From: Gammaproteobacteria bacterium
Lineage (GTDB): Bacteria > Pseudomonadota > Gammaproteobacteria > Burkholderiales > Sulfuricellaceae
Direction: 5' to 3'
DNA: 64,000 nt
Assembly (NCBI GenBank): GCA_018824405.1
Contig: JAHJGO010000012.1
Span: 23,737 to 87,736, forward strand
Shown piece after piece: positions 43,702 to 53,284 of the stretch; the first letter of the stretch is position 1; each line of letters begins with the position of its first letter. The notes below the pieces were generated by a model. It was not told the DNA's origin, did not search any database, and saw only the letters and a program-made list of their open reading frames with translations. Both the position numbers and the translations under genes were made by a program.

Positions 43702-44210
43702 ACACCACCACACCTCAACGCAAACCGGGTCGAACAGGTCTCACAGGCGGGCTGTTCCTGCTGGTAAGCGCGGTTATCCTGCTGTTTGCCGGGGCCATAT
43801 GGTTTGACCGTGCGCGCAGTGCGCTTCCACGCGCCGAATATGCCCTGGCACAGGCGGAAACAGCCTTGAATGATGCGCGCATCCGAGAGCACCTGGCGCA
43901 ACAGAACCGTATATTGCTCAGCACGGCGAATGATTTGCAAACACGTGCGAAGAGTCTGGGCGTGCTGCCGCAATACTGGGGAGAACGGCAAATCAATTTG
44001 CGCCAGCAACATTTGAAGCGTGAAGAAATCAACCAGTTGCTGATAACAACTGCACGGGGCAAGGGGCAATTACTCCAGGCCGAAGAGTTTGAACTGTCGG
44101 TTACAAAATCCGACGAAGGACTCTTCGAAATCCCTGAAACACCGGCTTATCCGGTGCTATTAAGCCTGCGCGGAACCGTGTACTTCAGACTTTCTGAAAG
44201 GCCGTTATGA
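43698..44210 (+). CDS. PilO/MshJ-like inner-membrane protein
   Basis: 170-aa bitopic protein: cytoplasmic N-terminus, one membrane helix (about 22-40), a periplasmic coiled coil (about 45-90) and a small C-terminal domain (LLSLRGTVYFRL). This is the layout of PilO/MshJ/GspM alignment proteins. The ATG overlaps the previous stop by 4 bases and its own stop overlaps the next start by 4. The family call rests on layout and gene order (before an MshI-like gene), not on a clear motif. Confidence 0.55.
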   Translation: MNTTTPQRKPGRTGLTGGLFLLVSAVILLFAGAIWFDRARSALPRAEYALAQAETALNDARIREHLAQQNRILLSTANDLQTRAKSLGVLPQYWGERQINLRQQHLKREEINQLLITTARGKGQLLQAEEFELSVTKSDEGLFEIPETPAYPVLLSLRGTVYFRLSERPL

Positions 44211-45505
44211 AGCCCGATCTGATCATGTCGCTAGAAGGCGTCTGGTACAGCTTCCATGGTGGTTCCTGGCAAGCTTCTCCAGACCGTCCGGTACTTTCCG
44301 GTCAGTGTCATATTCTCACTGACTTCGATGGCGCACCGGCCGGCGTAGTGACTGTCGACACCAAGCCCGAGTTTGCTCCGTCGATGATCGAGAAACGGGT
44401 GCGCTCAGAGGGGCTGGTTGATGGCGAATCGCACATTCTGGTGCATCGCCTGATCTACGCTGGTGGAAGCTGTCGCGTGCTGTATACCGCCGTTCCGGTT
44501 GTGAACTGGAATGCCGTGTTTACGTGGCTCGAAGGCGAGTCCTCGATTGGCCTCATATTTTCTGTCGAAGCAGCCATGCTGGAAATGGCGCGGCGTCACG
44601 GTGCAGTGATGTACCGTACGGGTCGTCAGTTTCGCCTGCTGGTTTCACGATCGGAGGTGCTGAGCTACGTTTCCACAACAGCCTTTTCTGATGATCAGGA
44701 CGATCTGGATATTGCGCTGAACAGTCTTATGGACCATGCCGGGTCTAAATTGCTGTCGGCCAACGACCCGCCCCTATATTGGTGCGACCTGCTTGCCCCG
44801 GAGAGCGATGATGGATCGCATCTGACAAGCCTGTTTTCGCAACGCACGGGAATGAAAATAGTGACTGCCCCGTCCAGTCGCTTCGACTCGGCTAACGGCT
44901 CATTCCGTACTGCGGCTGAAAACGTGGCTGGTGCAGTGTCATGGAAGAATGCCCTCAACCCCCGGAGCGAACGTATTGCCGCAGCCATCGATCAGTTCCG
45001 GATATCCATTGCTGCCGTGGTGGCGCTGATCGGTCTGGGGCTGTTCTCCGTTGCGGCAGCTTGGTCCACCCAGGCAATGCAAATCCAGGCACACGCTGAT
45101 CGCCTTAATCAGGAGACGAATGCCATTGCCGAACGAATAGCCGGGCAGGATATTCCTCCCGACCAGTTGCTCGCCAGCCATGCGCCAACCATCAATTTTC
45201 TCGATAGTCTGACCCGCTCGGCAAACGGCCCTGACCCCATTGCCGTTCTGGCGGATGTGCACCATGCAGCAGGAAAAAATGTGCGTGTGATGCGGGTTCA
45301 GCTTCTGTCACGGGAAGGGTTGTTCCGCGTGGATGGCATGCCTCTGAATGGCACCGAGATGGATGTCGCCCTTTCAGGATTCCTGGCGGCACTGAAAAAG
45401 AGCGGATATCAGGTGAACGCTGTGGACCCGGGAAACCAGAGTCAGTTACCCGGCTTCTTCTCCTATTCGCTACGCCGGAGTTCAGATCACGACGGAGCCA
45501 GATGA
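44207..45505 (+). CDS. MshI/GspL-like PilM-PilN fusion protein
   Basis: 432-aa protein. The first 255 residues form a cytoplasmic, degenerate actin-like domain. A membrane helix follows (about 267-286, AAVVALIGLGLFSVAAAW), then a periplasmic coiled coil and a small alpha/beta domain (about 345-420, VMRVQLLSREGLFRVDG). The architecture equals GspL or MshI, which combine PilM- and PilN-like parts. It would link the assembly ATPase to the periplasmic alignment complex. The nucleotide-binding motifs of PilM are not recognisable, so the N-domain is a diverged one. Confidence 0.65.
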   Translation: MKPDLIMSLEGVWYSFHGGSWQASPDRPVLSGQCHILTDFDGAPAGVVTVDTKPEFAPSMIEKRVRSEGLVDGESHILVHRLIYAGGSCRVLYTAVPVVNWNAVFTWLEGESSIGLIFSVEAAMLEMARRHGAVMYRTGRQFRLLVSRSEVLSYVSTTAFSDDQDDLDIALNSLMDHAGSKLLSANDPPLYWCDLLAPESDDGSHLTSLFSQRTGMKIVTAPSSRFDSANGSFRTAAENVAGAVSWKNALNPRSERIAAAIDQFRISIAAVVALIGLGLFSVAAAWSTQAMQIQAHADRLNQETNAIAERIAGQDIPPDQLLASHAPTINFLDSLTRSANGPDPIAVLADVHHAAGKNVRVMRVQLLSREGLFRVDGMPLNGTEMDVALSGFLAALKKSGYQVNAVDPGNQSQLPGFFSYSLRRSSDHDGAR

Positions 45506-46017
45506 TGAGTAAATATGCAGCAGCGATCTTGACCATGCTGGCACTTGCCGGAACAGGATGGGCCATTGTAGTGGTCACGCGCCCGATGCCGCTCATGTCT
45601 CTGCCATCCGGCGCTGCACCAGAGCTTAATCAGCAGCTTCAGGCAAGTGAAAGAGAAATTAGTCATCTGCAGGGACTCGACGCGACGCTCAGTCAGGTTG
45701 ATTCCCTGACAACTTCAACTCAAGCTCCGGCAGCAATGCTGGCCCTGTATTCCAGCCAGCATAAGACTTCAGCGACGGCTGGACAGAACCAGTCGGCCAA
45801 GATAGACATATCGCTGGTGTACATATCGCCTGACCTGCAGAAAGTGGTCATCAATGGCATGCTGCTAGGGATCGGGGACATACTGCCTGACGGAGGTACG
45901 CTTACTTCCATTACCCAGGAACAGATTGTAATCAAACAGGGCGGTCATCGTACCGTACTGCGTCTGCCCGAACCCCATGTGCTCGGCATGGCGCCGAACC
46001 CAACAAACACGCCCTAA
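45502..46017 (+). CDS. MshK/PilP-like periplasmic coupling protein
   Basis: 171-aa protein with one N-terminal membrane helix (about 5-25), a coiled-coil linker and a C-terminal beta domain containing SPDLQKVVINGMLLGIGDIL then SITQEQIVIKQGGHRTVLRL. This is the HR-like module of PilP, GspC or MshK that touches the secretin. Its place before a secretin gene fits MshK. The ATG overlaps the MshI-like stop by 4 bases. Confidence 0.65.
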   Translation: MMSKYAAAILTMLALAGTGWAIVVVTRPMPLMSLPSGAAPELNQQLQASEREISHLQGLDATLSQVDSLTTSTQAPAAMLALYSSQHKTSATAGQNQSAKIDISLVYISPDLQKVVINGMLLGIGDILPDGGTLTSITQEQIVIKQGGHRTVLRLPEPHVLGMAPNPTNTP

Positions 46018-46026
46018 GGTGCGGAT

Positions 46027-46644
46027 ATGAGAAAAAAGTCGATTGTACTTGTCGTGCTGCTTGTACTTGCTGTGCTGGCGGCTACCTTGTGGGTGGGTAT
46101 GCGGCTGGGTATACAGAAGGCGGCACAGTTTACCGCTACCAATCCGATGGCAAGCAGTAACAGGAGTGCTCCATTGTCACTCCCCTCAGCGACGGCTCCG
46201 GCGCAGCCACTCAATCAGGGAATACCTCCATGGGCCACTCCTGGACCGGAAGCAGCGATGCCGGGAATGCAGGGAAAAACCAACCAGACAGAACGGCAGA
46301 AAAATATTGCCGAGCTTAAGTCCATGCAGATGGCCCTGATGAAATCAATGCAGGAGTCGCGGCGTGCCGATCCCAAGCAGGTTGATGCATTGCTGGTCAA
46401 GATCAAGGAGGTCACGGGCTCGTCGACGGTTAACGGCATTGATATCGACGCCTTGCGCAATCATCTGGCAAGGGCGGTGGAAATTCAGCGCGTCGCGACC
46501 GAAATGCAGTCGGAAGCGAGCAAACCGGGCGGAGCCGATCCAAAGAAAATCAAAGCCTATACCGAAAAGTTGCAGGCTTTACAGCAGCAAAACAATTCAG
46601 TGACCCTGTTTCAGGCAAAACCGTCAGGCGGGCCCGTTAAATGA
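46027..46644 (+). CDS. Membrane-anchored coiled-coil protein, unknown
   Basis: 205-aa bitopic protein: membrane helix at about 5-24, Pro/Ala/Ser linker (35-80), then a helical region with many Lys/Gln (about 85-200). I recognise no family. It lies 10 bases after the MshK-like gene, and its stop overlaps the following pseudopilin start by 4 bases, so it is part of the pilus machine. It may be a periplasmic clamp or pilotin-like helper (inference). Confidence 0.65.
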   Translation: MRKKSIVLVVLLVLAVLAATLWVGMRLGIQKAAQFTATNPMASSNRSAPLSLPSATAPAQPLNQGIPPWATPGPEAAMPGMQGKTNQTERQKNIAELKSMQMALMKSMQESRRADPKQVDALLVKIKEVTGSSTVNGIDIDALRNHLARAVEIQRVATEMQSEASKPGGADPKKIKAYTEKLQALQQQNNSVTLFQAKPSGGPVK

Positions 46645-47411
46645 ACCCGATGCCAGCGACGCTATCCAGCTGTTCGATCAGCCGCCCATGTTCCGGGTTT
46701 ACCCTGGTTGAAGTGACGGTGGCCCTGGCCGTGCTGGGTATCATTGCTGCAGCCGCAGCGGCAGCATATCTGGGCCTGTTCAGTGCCAGCCGCAACAAAC
46801 TTAACGCCGATGCAAGTCTTGCATCACTGGCCGGAGCAGTCGTCGCTTTTGCCCAATCCCATCATCGTCTGCCCTGTCCAGATGTCGATGGAAGCGGAAA
46901 TGAAAGTCTGGTGGCCGGGGTTTGCCCGACGAACAGGGATGTCGGCTGGTTTCCCTACCTGTCAGCCGGGCTGACCTCGCCCGCGCCCCTTGCGCGTGCA
47001 ATCTATGGTGTCTACCGGTCCGTAGGTGCCGACCTCGCGCGCGCCGAAGAGCATGGTGGCGATCCTGTCGGGTCGGCAAGCTATGCGGACGGCGCTGACC
47101 TGATACATGCACTCCGGTTCGCGACCGTTCAAGTGCCGTCGAATGCCTATATCTACCTCACCGGTAACAATGCGACAAGCGGTGCGGAGAATTGCGGCGG
47201 CAATGTAGTAAGCAATCCTGCATTTGTCGTTCTTGTGCCGGGCGAGGACCGTAACGGAAACGGAAGTCCGGTGGACGGCATACATGGCACGCTGCCGGCC
47301 AGCGGGCATTGCTTTGCCGCTCCGACCCGGGCAAGTGATACATATTTCGACGATCGCACACTGGCGGTCAGTTTCTACACCCTTATGGCGAAATTAAACA
47401 ATGAACTCTAG
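46641..47411 (+). CDS. Pseudopilin family B, member 1 (no tail)
   Basis: 256-aa prepilin, cleavage at G|FTLVEVTVALAVLG. It has the family-B blocks HRLPCPDVDGSG (about 75), AIYGVYRSVGADL, DRNGNGSPVDG (a weak version of DxDGDGxxFDG) and RASDTYFDD. It ends shortly after, whereas the three later family-B members continue into Ala-rich tails. It lies directly before the secretin gene, with an 11-base overlap. It may be a minor pilin that starts the fibre (inference). Confidence 0.8.
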   Translation: MNPMPATLSSCSISRPCSGFTLVEVTVALAVLGIIAAAAAAAYLGLFSASRNKLNADASLASLAGAVVAFAQSHHRLPCPDVDGSGNESLVAGVCPTNRDVGWFPYLSAGLTSPAPLARAIYGVYRSVGADLARAEEHGGDPVGSASYADGADLIHALRFATVQVPSNAYIYLTGNNATSGAENCGGNVVSNPAFVVLVPGEDRNGNGSPVDGIHGTLPASGHCFAAPTRASDTYFDDRTLAVSFYTLMAKLNNEL

Positions 47412-49212
47412 TGACCAAGCGAGCGATGAAATGAAAAAATCTCCGTATAGTCCACGGGCGCCGCATGCACTGCGTAGCCATCTCACCACAGTTGCGCTCC
47501 TTCTTGGTAGCACAGTCCTTCTGACCAGCTGCGCAAGCCAGACGCCTCGCAGCCTCGGCACACTGCCTGCCATTGAAAAAACCACGCTGAATAAAGTGAC
47601 CGAGCATCTGGCAGAAGAATCAGCCAAGCTGAGCGATGTGCAGGACGCAAACCGGAAGGGCATCGAGAAAAGATTCCAAGCGCCCGAGCCGGAGCCTATT
47701 GCACCCAAACACGACCCGCTCGAGGATATCGTGGTTACCGTCAATCTGCGCAACACCAGCCTGTCAGCCGTGCTGCAAGTGCTGGCCGAACAGTCGAAGA
47801 TGAACATGCTGGTCGATCCTGAAGTGCTGGCTCTCGACAAGCATGCCAGTCTTTACCTCAATCGCGTTTCAGCGCGCGAACTGTTCCGCAATGTGCTTGA
47901 AGTATTTGACCTTTCAGGTCAGGTCGAGGGCAACACCATTAAAATCGGCTTGTATGCGCAGCGCCTGTTCAATCTCGACTTTCTGAATACGCGCATGGAT
48001 ATGAATATCACCTCTGGCGGCAATGTTTTCGGATCGATGTCGGGCGGAGGAAGCTCTGGCGGCAGTTCGGGCGGCAGTTCAGCGGGAGGCGATCTGATTC
48101 GGGGCAACGTCAACCTGACCGGCGGCAGCACCAAGCAGATCGAACCGTACACCGAAATCGAAGCGAACCTCAAACGTATCCTTGGCACCAAAGATGGCAA
48201 GGTGGATAGAAAGGATCACCAGACAGGACAAACCGCTACGATAGATACGCCAGTCCAGACACAGAGTGGCGGCGAACATGACCGGCGCGAAATGGGTGCC
48301 GTATATTCGCTCAACCGTTCATCCGGCACTCTGTATGTGAGCGCCCGGCCTTCCCAGATGCATATGGTCGAGAAGTTGATTGGCCGCTTTTCCAAGGTCA
48401 TGCGCCGCCAGGTGTTGATCGAGGCGCAGTTGCTGGACGTCGAGCTCAACGATCAGTTCCAGTTCGGGGTGGATTGGGATCTGATGCGCAATCATCTTGC
48501 CGGCATAGTGGGAGATGCCCCGATCACCGCCGGCTCGACTTCAGCCAACCTGCCCGGTCTTGCCGGACTTCCCCTGCGCACGCTTACGCTCCCCACTCGT
48601 AGCGTCGGACTATCCGATGGGCGATCATCCGGCCTGATGTACAGCGATAGTGCAGTATCGGTTGCGCTGAACGTGCTGCGCAATTTCGGCAACGTCAAGG
48701 TGCTGTCAAACCCCAACATCCGCGTTCGCAACAACACGCCGGCTCTGCTGAGCGTCGGCACCAGCAACCGCTTTGTTGCCAAATCCACGGTGACCACTTC
48801 GAATCCTGGCGGTGGTGCATCGACCATTACTGCCGACGTGCAGACTGACGCGATTTTTGCCGGCGTCGTCGTTGGTGTTGTGCCTTTTATCGGTGAGCGC
48901 GGCGATATCGACCTGCTGATACACCCGATGCAGACCGAAGTCGATCCGGTCAGTTTGCGTTTGCAGGATGTCGGCGCAGGCAACAAGGTGACCCTGCCGC
49001 AAATCAGCTACAAGGGCATGACCACCACGCTGAATATCAAGGATGGCGATACCGTAATCATCGGCGGCCTGATCGACCAGAAAACCGCCAGCAATGACCG
49101 TGGCGTGCCGGGACTTTCCGACGCGCCCATTCTTGGGAGGCTGTTTGGCGCAGAATCCACTTCGCATAAAAGCCGCGAACTCGTCATGGTGCTGAGGGTC
49201 AAGGAACTGTGA
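47401..49212 (+). CDS. MshL/PilQ-type secretin lipoprotein
   Basis: 603-aa outer-membrane secretin. The signal peptide ends in lipobox LLTSC (Cys44 from the first ATG, or Cys34 if ATG 47431 is used). N-domains follow (about 95-190), then a Gly/Ser-rich stretch (about 213-232, GGGSSGGSSGGSS). The secretin core has AVSVALNVLRNFGNVKVLSNP and the family ending VPGLSDAPILGRLFG. It forms the pore for the pilus or pseudopilus. A lipoprotein secretin matches MshL and BfpB rather than PilQ. The Gly-rich linker is unusual. Confidence 0.88.
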   Translation: MNSSDQASDEMKKSPYSPRAPHALRSHLTTVALLLGSTVLLTSCASQTPRSLGTLPAIEKTTLNKVTEHLAEESAKLSDVQDANRKGIEKRFQAPEPEPIAPKHDPLEDIVVTVNLRNTSLSAVLQVLAEQSKMNMLVDPEVLALDKHASLYLNRVSARELFRNVLEVFDLSGQVEGNTIKIGLYAQRLFNLDFLNTRMDMNITSGGNVFGSMSGGGSSGGSSGGSSAGGDLIRGNVNLTGGSTKQIEPYTEIEANLKRILGTKDGKVDRKDHQTGQTATIDTPVQTQSGGEHDRREMGAVYSLNRSSGTLYVSARPSQMHMVEKLIGRFSKVMRRQVLIEAQLLDVELNDQFQFGVDWDLMRNHLAGIVGDAPITAGSTSANLPGLAGLPLRTLTLPTRSVGLSDGRSSGLMYSDSAVSVALNVLRNFGNVKVLSNPNIRVRNNTPALLSVGTSNRFVAKSTVTTSNPGGGASTITADVQTDAIFAGVVVGVVPFIGERGDIDLLIHPMQTEVDPVSLRLQDVGAGNKVTLPQISYKGMTTTLNIKDGDTVIIGGLIDQKTASNDRGVPGLSDAPILGRLFGAESTSHKSRELVMVLRVKEL

Positions 49213-50114
49213 GCCTGATTTATTCAGCGATCACTTCGCTTGAAAACAAGCAAGCCGCAGAGGGCGTGCCAGTGGAGCCGCGTGCCCCTGCGCAGCAGCC
49301 ACAGCCAGGCACGGAATCCACTGTGCGCTGGCTATACGCAGCAGGCATTGGCAGCGTTGCGGCCGTAGTCATCGGTGGCGCCGCGCTGGCGGTGCTGCGC
49401 GAACGTTCGAAGGAAACGCTGCTCCCGGTATCAACGAGTATTCCTGCCGTAGCGGCACCAACACGACAAATCCCTGTTCCGCCATCCGTTGAGAAACTGC
49501 CAGCGGCAGTCTCTGTGCCGGCGTCGCAATCCAGTGCGCCAGAACCTCAGGCATCCGTATCAGCGCAGGCCGTTATTGCAGAAAAACCAGCCGAAAAGGC
49601 AGTCTTGCGCGCGCCGGTCGAACATCCTGTAACGGAAAAGCAGAAGGCTCCGGAGCGCCCGCTGTCGGATCAGGCCAGCAGTTCTGCTCGGGATGATGCC
49701 CCTGAGCAGGCTAGCGTAATAGTGCACAAATCCACTCAAGCACAGCCAGGAGTCGATGACCTTAACCGCCTAGCCATGAATGTGAAGCAGGCTATTGAAG
49801 AGGGCAACAAGGACAAGGCCGAATCCCTGCTTAAACAGCTTGCGGCCAGCCTGCCGCCTGAAAGCATCACCCTGCTTCGCCTGCGTGCATGGCAAGCCTT
49901 GCACAACGGGGAAAGCCCAAAAGCGATTGCGATTTATGAGCAGATTGTCCAGCGTTTGCCGGGTGACGAATCTGCCTCGGTCAACCTGGCCGTCCTGAAC
50001 TGGAAGACAGGGAAACGTGATGAGGCGAGGCGTATCGTTGCGGCACTCGCGGAGCGCTATCCCGACTCTGAAACCGTGCGGCGCTACGCTGTCCAGTTTG
50101 GAGAACGGAAATGA
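49209..50114 (+). CDS. MshN-like TPR membrane protein
   Basis: 301-aa protein: short cytoplasmic N-terminus (MSLIYSAITSLENKQ), one membrane helix (about 43-62), a Pro/Ala/Glu-rich linker (70-180), then TPR repeats (about 190-295). The same domain order is seen in MshN, which lies next to MshL and MshM. It is linked on both sides by 4-base overlaps. The N-terminal motif with SAI is common in MshN/GspB-type proteins. Probably scaffolds the secretin or ATPase. Confidence 0.7.
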   Translation: MSLIYSAITSLENKQAAEGVPVEPRAPAQQPQPGTESTVRWLYAAGIGSVAAVVIGGAALAVLRERSKETLLPVSTSIPAVAAPTRQIPVPPSVEKLPAAVSVPASQSSAPEPQASVSAQAVIAEKPAEKAVLRAPVEHPVTEKQKAPERPLSDQASSSARDDAPEQASVIVHKSTQAQPGVDDLNRLAMNVKQAIEEGNKDKAESLLKQLAASLPPESITLLRLRAWQALHNGESPKAIAIYEQIVQRLPGDESASVNLAVLNWKTGKRDEARRIVAALAERYPDSETVRRYAVQFGERK

Positions 50115-51550
50115 GCGAATACGGAACATTGCCTCTGCATCTAAAGTCTCTGGGACTCGAACGGAATCCGTTTCCCCAGACCCCCGATGCCGATTGCTAT
50201 TTCCGTACCGAGAACATCGAGCGGCAATTTACCGAAGCACTGCATTGCATGCTGGCCGGCAAGGGTTTCATGCTGTTGACCGGCGAGGTTGGCACCGGAA
50301 AAAGCACATTCCTGCGCGCGCTCATGGACGAACTGATAGCGGCGGATTGCGCCGTATCCTTCGTTTTCAACACCTTCCTGCAGGGGCGCGACCTGCTGCT
50401 GGCCGTCAACCGTGATTTTGGCCTGGATGCAGGTGCCGATCTGGCAGACGACATCGACCGCCTGAACCATTTTCTGATCGAGCAGAACAGGCACGGAAAA
50501 ACCTGTGTAGTGGTCATCGACGATGCGCAGAACCTGGATACCAGCAGCCTCGAACTGCTGCGCCTTCTGTCCAATCTCGAGACGCGCCAGACCAAATTGC
50601 TGCAGATCGTGCTGTCAGGCCAACCGGAATTGCTGGATGTTCTTGCCAAACCGGAGATCCGCCAGCTGGCCAGCCGCATCGTGCAACATACGCGCCTGTC
50701 TGCCTTTACTCCTGCCGAATGTTCGCGGTATGTCGATTTCCGCATTTCCCGCGCCAGCAGCGATGGCCGCATCCGTCTGGACAAGGCCGCACAAGGCGCA
50801 TTACATCGCCACTCTCTGGGCAATCCGCGACGTGTGCACCTGATCATGGATCGCTGCATGTATGGCGTGGTTTCCTGCGAGCAGCGGGAAATCGGCAAAC
50901 GGCTCGTCGATATGGCAGCTGGAGAAGTTGGCGTCGCCGGGCCTGCGCAGCCGCAACATCGTGCGCGCAACTGGATGCTGACCGTTCTGGCATGCCTGGG
51001 AATCGGTGTCGCGGCCTGGGCCGGAGCACCATCATCCACTATGCGGAGCCCTGTACTGCTGCCGGCACGGGTACCAGCCCAAGTCCAGGCAGAGCAACCC
51101 CTCAGGTCTTGCTTGGAAAATCTGGGTGCAGGTAAATGGAACAGCGTACTGCAAAACAGCATGAGTATCGAAATTCAGACTGCGATCGGGCGTTCCCTGG
51201 CAGAGAACGGACTGGCGCTTGCCAGGCAGCCTGCCGGGTGGCGTATTCCATCGCAGACTGGTGGCTCTTACTGCCAATGGGAAAGCCATGCCAGCACATG
51301 GTTAGTGTGGCGCCCGTCCTACCTGCCGTTTGATCTTGCCAATGAGGCACAGGGAGAAAACATACGCTGGCTGCAGGCACGACTGGCAGAAGCCGGGCAC
51401 TACTCTTTTCGGGTTGATGGCATGGTGGGTATTCGCACAATTGAGGCGCTGCAGGCCTTCCGCATCCAGAACGGCCTGCCTGCCGACGGCGGTGCCGATG
51501 CCTGGACATTGTTCATGCTCGAACACAACATCGGAAAACGGGTGGGTTAG
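50111..51550 (+). CDS. ExeA/MshM-like AAA ATPase with peptidoglycan-binding domain
   Basis: 479-aa protein. AAA domain: start YGTLPLHLKSLGLERNPFPQ, Walker A GEVGTGKST (58-66), and Walker B VVVIDDAQNL with the sensor region LLRLLSNLETRQTKLLQI. A membrane helix lies at about 285-303. A periplasmic part ends in a peptidoglycan_binding_1 domain (about 415-470, WLQARLAEAGHYSFRVDG ... TIEALQAFRIQNGL). This is the ExeA plan, where the protein opens or anchors the cell wall for secretin assembly. MshM proteins are often shorter. Overlap with the MshN-like gene indicates coupling. Confidence 0.85.
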   Translation: MSEYGTLPLHLKSLGLERNPFPQTPDADCYFRTENIERQFTEALHCMLAGKGFMLLTGEVGTGKSTFLRALMDELIAADCAVSFVFNTFLQGRDLLLAVNRDFGLDAGADLADDIDRLNHFLIEQNRHGKTCVVVIDDAQNLDTSSLELLRLLSNLETRQTKLLQIVLSGQPELLDVLAKPEIRQLASRIVQHTRLSAFTPAECSRYVDFRISRASSDGRIRLDKAAQGALHRHSLGNPRRVHLIMDRCMYGVVSCEQREIGKRLVDMAAGEVGVAGPAQPQHRARNWMLTVLACLGIGVAAWAGAPSSTMRSPVLLPARVPAQVQAEQPLRSCLENLGAGKWNSVLQNSMSIEIQTAIGRSLAENGLALARQPAGWRIPSQTGGSYCQWESHASTWLVWRPSYLPFDLANEAQGENIRWLQARLAEAGHYSFRVDGMVGIRTIEALQAFRIQNGLPADGGADAWTLFMLEHNIGKRVG

Positions 51551-51589
51551 CGACTATCCGAACCAGAAAAAATCAGGCAAGGAAATAAA

Positions 51590-53284
51590 ATGAACAGTGG
51601 CAAAGAACCTTCTCTAGATATCCCCGCATCCATACCTCTAGGTGAACAGCTTCTACTGCGCGGCAATGTAACGCAGACGCAGCTTGACTATACCTTGCAG
51701 AAGCAGGGCGTCGAGGGAGGCCGGTTGGGCCAGTTGCTGCTTCAGCATGGCTTGCTGACCGAGCATGACCTGGCAATCAGCTTGGCAGAACAGCGGGGAT
51801 TTGAATTTATGGATGCCAATATGGCGCCAGCCCCGGATCCGCAGCTACTGGCTCTGTTCAATCGCGAACTCTGCCTGATTAACGGCTTCATGCCACTGGT
51901 ACGGGTGGAAAACGGCGTCGATATTCTGCTTGGCAATGGTGATCCGCAAGCCGTGACCGAACTGGTGCAGCGCCGTTGCGGCCTTCGCCCAAATTTCGTT
52001 CAGGGTGAGTTCTCGCAGGTCGCGCAGATGGTGCGTCAGGCCTATTACTTCACCCAGAATCCGGTCGAGTCGCTGATCAAGCGTGAAATCACCACGCTGG
52101 CCAGTGACACCGACCATGCCAGAAGCCCTGAAAAACTGCTCGAATACGTGTTGCATCTGGCGGTGCGCGAGCGTGCGACTGACGTGCACATCGAACCATC
52201 CGCCACTAGCTACCATTTGCTGTTCCGTATCGATGGCGTGTTGCGTCCCATGCTTGCCCTGCCCGTTTCCCTCTCGCGTCTGGTGGTGTACGTCAAGCTG
52301 GGGGCGGAAATGGATATTTCGGAACAGCGGCGCCCGCAGGACGGAAGCTTTCAAACCACCATTCTCGATACTGCGTTCACGATCCGCGTTTCCACCCTGG
52401 TGAGCGAGTATGGCGAGCGCATGGTATTGCGCCTGCTGCCCGAACGCACCGATCTGGCGCGCCTTGAACACCTCGGATTCCTCGCCGAGGATGTCGCTCT
52501 GCTGCGGCACGTGTTTGCCAAACCCGCCGGCATGGTGTTGCTCACAGGGCCTACCGGCTGCGGAAAAACCACTACGCTTCATGCAGCCCTGCGCCTGCAG
52601 GCGCTGATCGAGCGTAACGTCCTGACAGTCGAGGACCCGATCGAATACCGTTTGCCAACCGTTTGTCAGACCCAGGTCAACCGTCGCGCAGGCTACGAAT
52701 TCAGCACTGCCCTGCGCCACTTTTTGCGCCACGATCCCGATGTGATCCTGGTGGGCGAGGTGCGCGATTCGGAAACCGCACTGGCGACGGTAACAGCTTC
52801 CGCCACGGGTCACTTGGTGTTGACTACGCTTCACGTTTCCAGCGTCTTTGGCGTCGTGCCGCGCCTCATGCCATTGGGCCTCGACCCACAGATTATCGCC
52901 GATAATCTGATCGCCGTGGTCAACCAGCGACTGGTGCGACGCAATTGCCCTTTCTGCAGTACGTCAGTGGAGCTGAGCGAAAGCCAGCGGAACTGGCTTG
53001 GAAAACATGCCAGCGGGCAGGTCATGCGCGGCAGTGGCTGCGACCGCTGCACCCATACCGGATATCTCGACCGTCTGCCAGTTTATGAAATCCTTAACGT
53101 GGACGAATCCCTGGCAAATGCCATCGCTGAAGGAAAAAGCCGTACTGCTTTGCGTCAGGCGGCTCTCGAAGCCGGTTTCAGACCGATGCTCGAAATGGCC
53201 AAATGGCGGATCGGACAGGGGCAGACCACATTCGATGAAGTCAGCCGCGTCGTCGGCGAGAACCCGGAATTGACCAGCACATGA
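51590..53284 (+). CDS. MshE/PilB-type assembly ATPase
   Basis: 564-aa ATPase: N1E-like domain (about 15-150), Walker A GPTGCGKTTT (320-329), Asp box LTVEDPIEYR, Walker B DPDVILVGEVRDSET, His box TGHLVLTTLHVSS, and tetracysteine RRNCPFC ... CDRCTHTGY. MshE-type ATPases bind c-di-GMP through their N1 domain. The motif was not checked residue by residue here. It is the dedicated motor of this operon and precedes the platform gene with a 4-base overlap. The chain has Gly-Cys-Gly instead of the commoner Gly-Ser-Gly in Walker A. Confidence 0.9.
   Translation: MNSGKEPSLDIPASIPLGEQLLLRGNVTQTQLDYTLQKQGVEGGRLGQLLLQHGLLTEHDLAISLAEQRGFEFMDANMAPAPDPQLLALFNRELCLINGFMPLVRVENGVDILLGNGDPQAVTELVQRRCGLRPNFVQGEFSQVAQMVRQAYYFTQNPVESLIKREITTLASDTDHARSPEKLLEYVLHLAVRERATDVHIEPSATSYHLLFRIDGVLRPMLALPVSLSRLVVYVKLGAEMDISEQRRPQDGSFQTTILDTAFTIRVSTLVSEYGERMVLRLLPERTDLARLEHLGFLAEDVALLRHVFAKPAGMVLLTGPTGCGKTTTLHAALRLQALIERNVLTVEDPIEYRLPTVCQTQVNRRAGYEFSTALRHFLRHDPDVILVGEVRDSETALATVTASATGHLVLTTLHVSSVFGVVPRLMPLGLDPQIIADNLIAVVNQRLVRRNCPFCSTSVELSESQRNWLGKHASGQVMRGSGCDRCTHTGYLDRLPVYEILNVDESLANAIAEGKSRTALRQAALEAGFRPMLEMAKWRIGQGQTTFDEVSRVVGENPELTST

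Noticed and set aside
42805..43713. Minus-strand frames opposite the family-A pilins
   Set aside because: They mirror the pilin genes, which have clear prepilin sites and ribosome sites.
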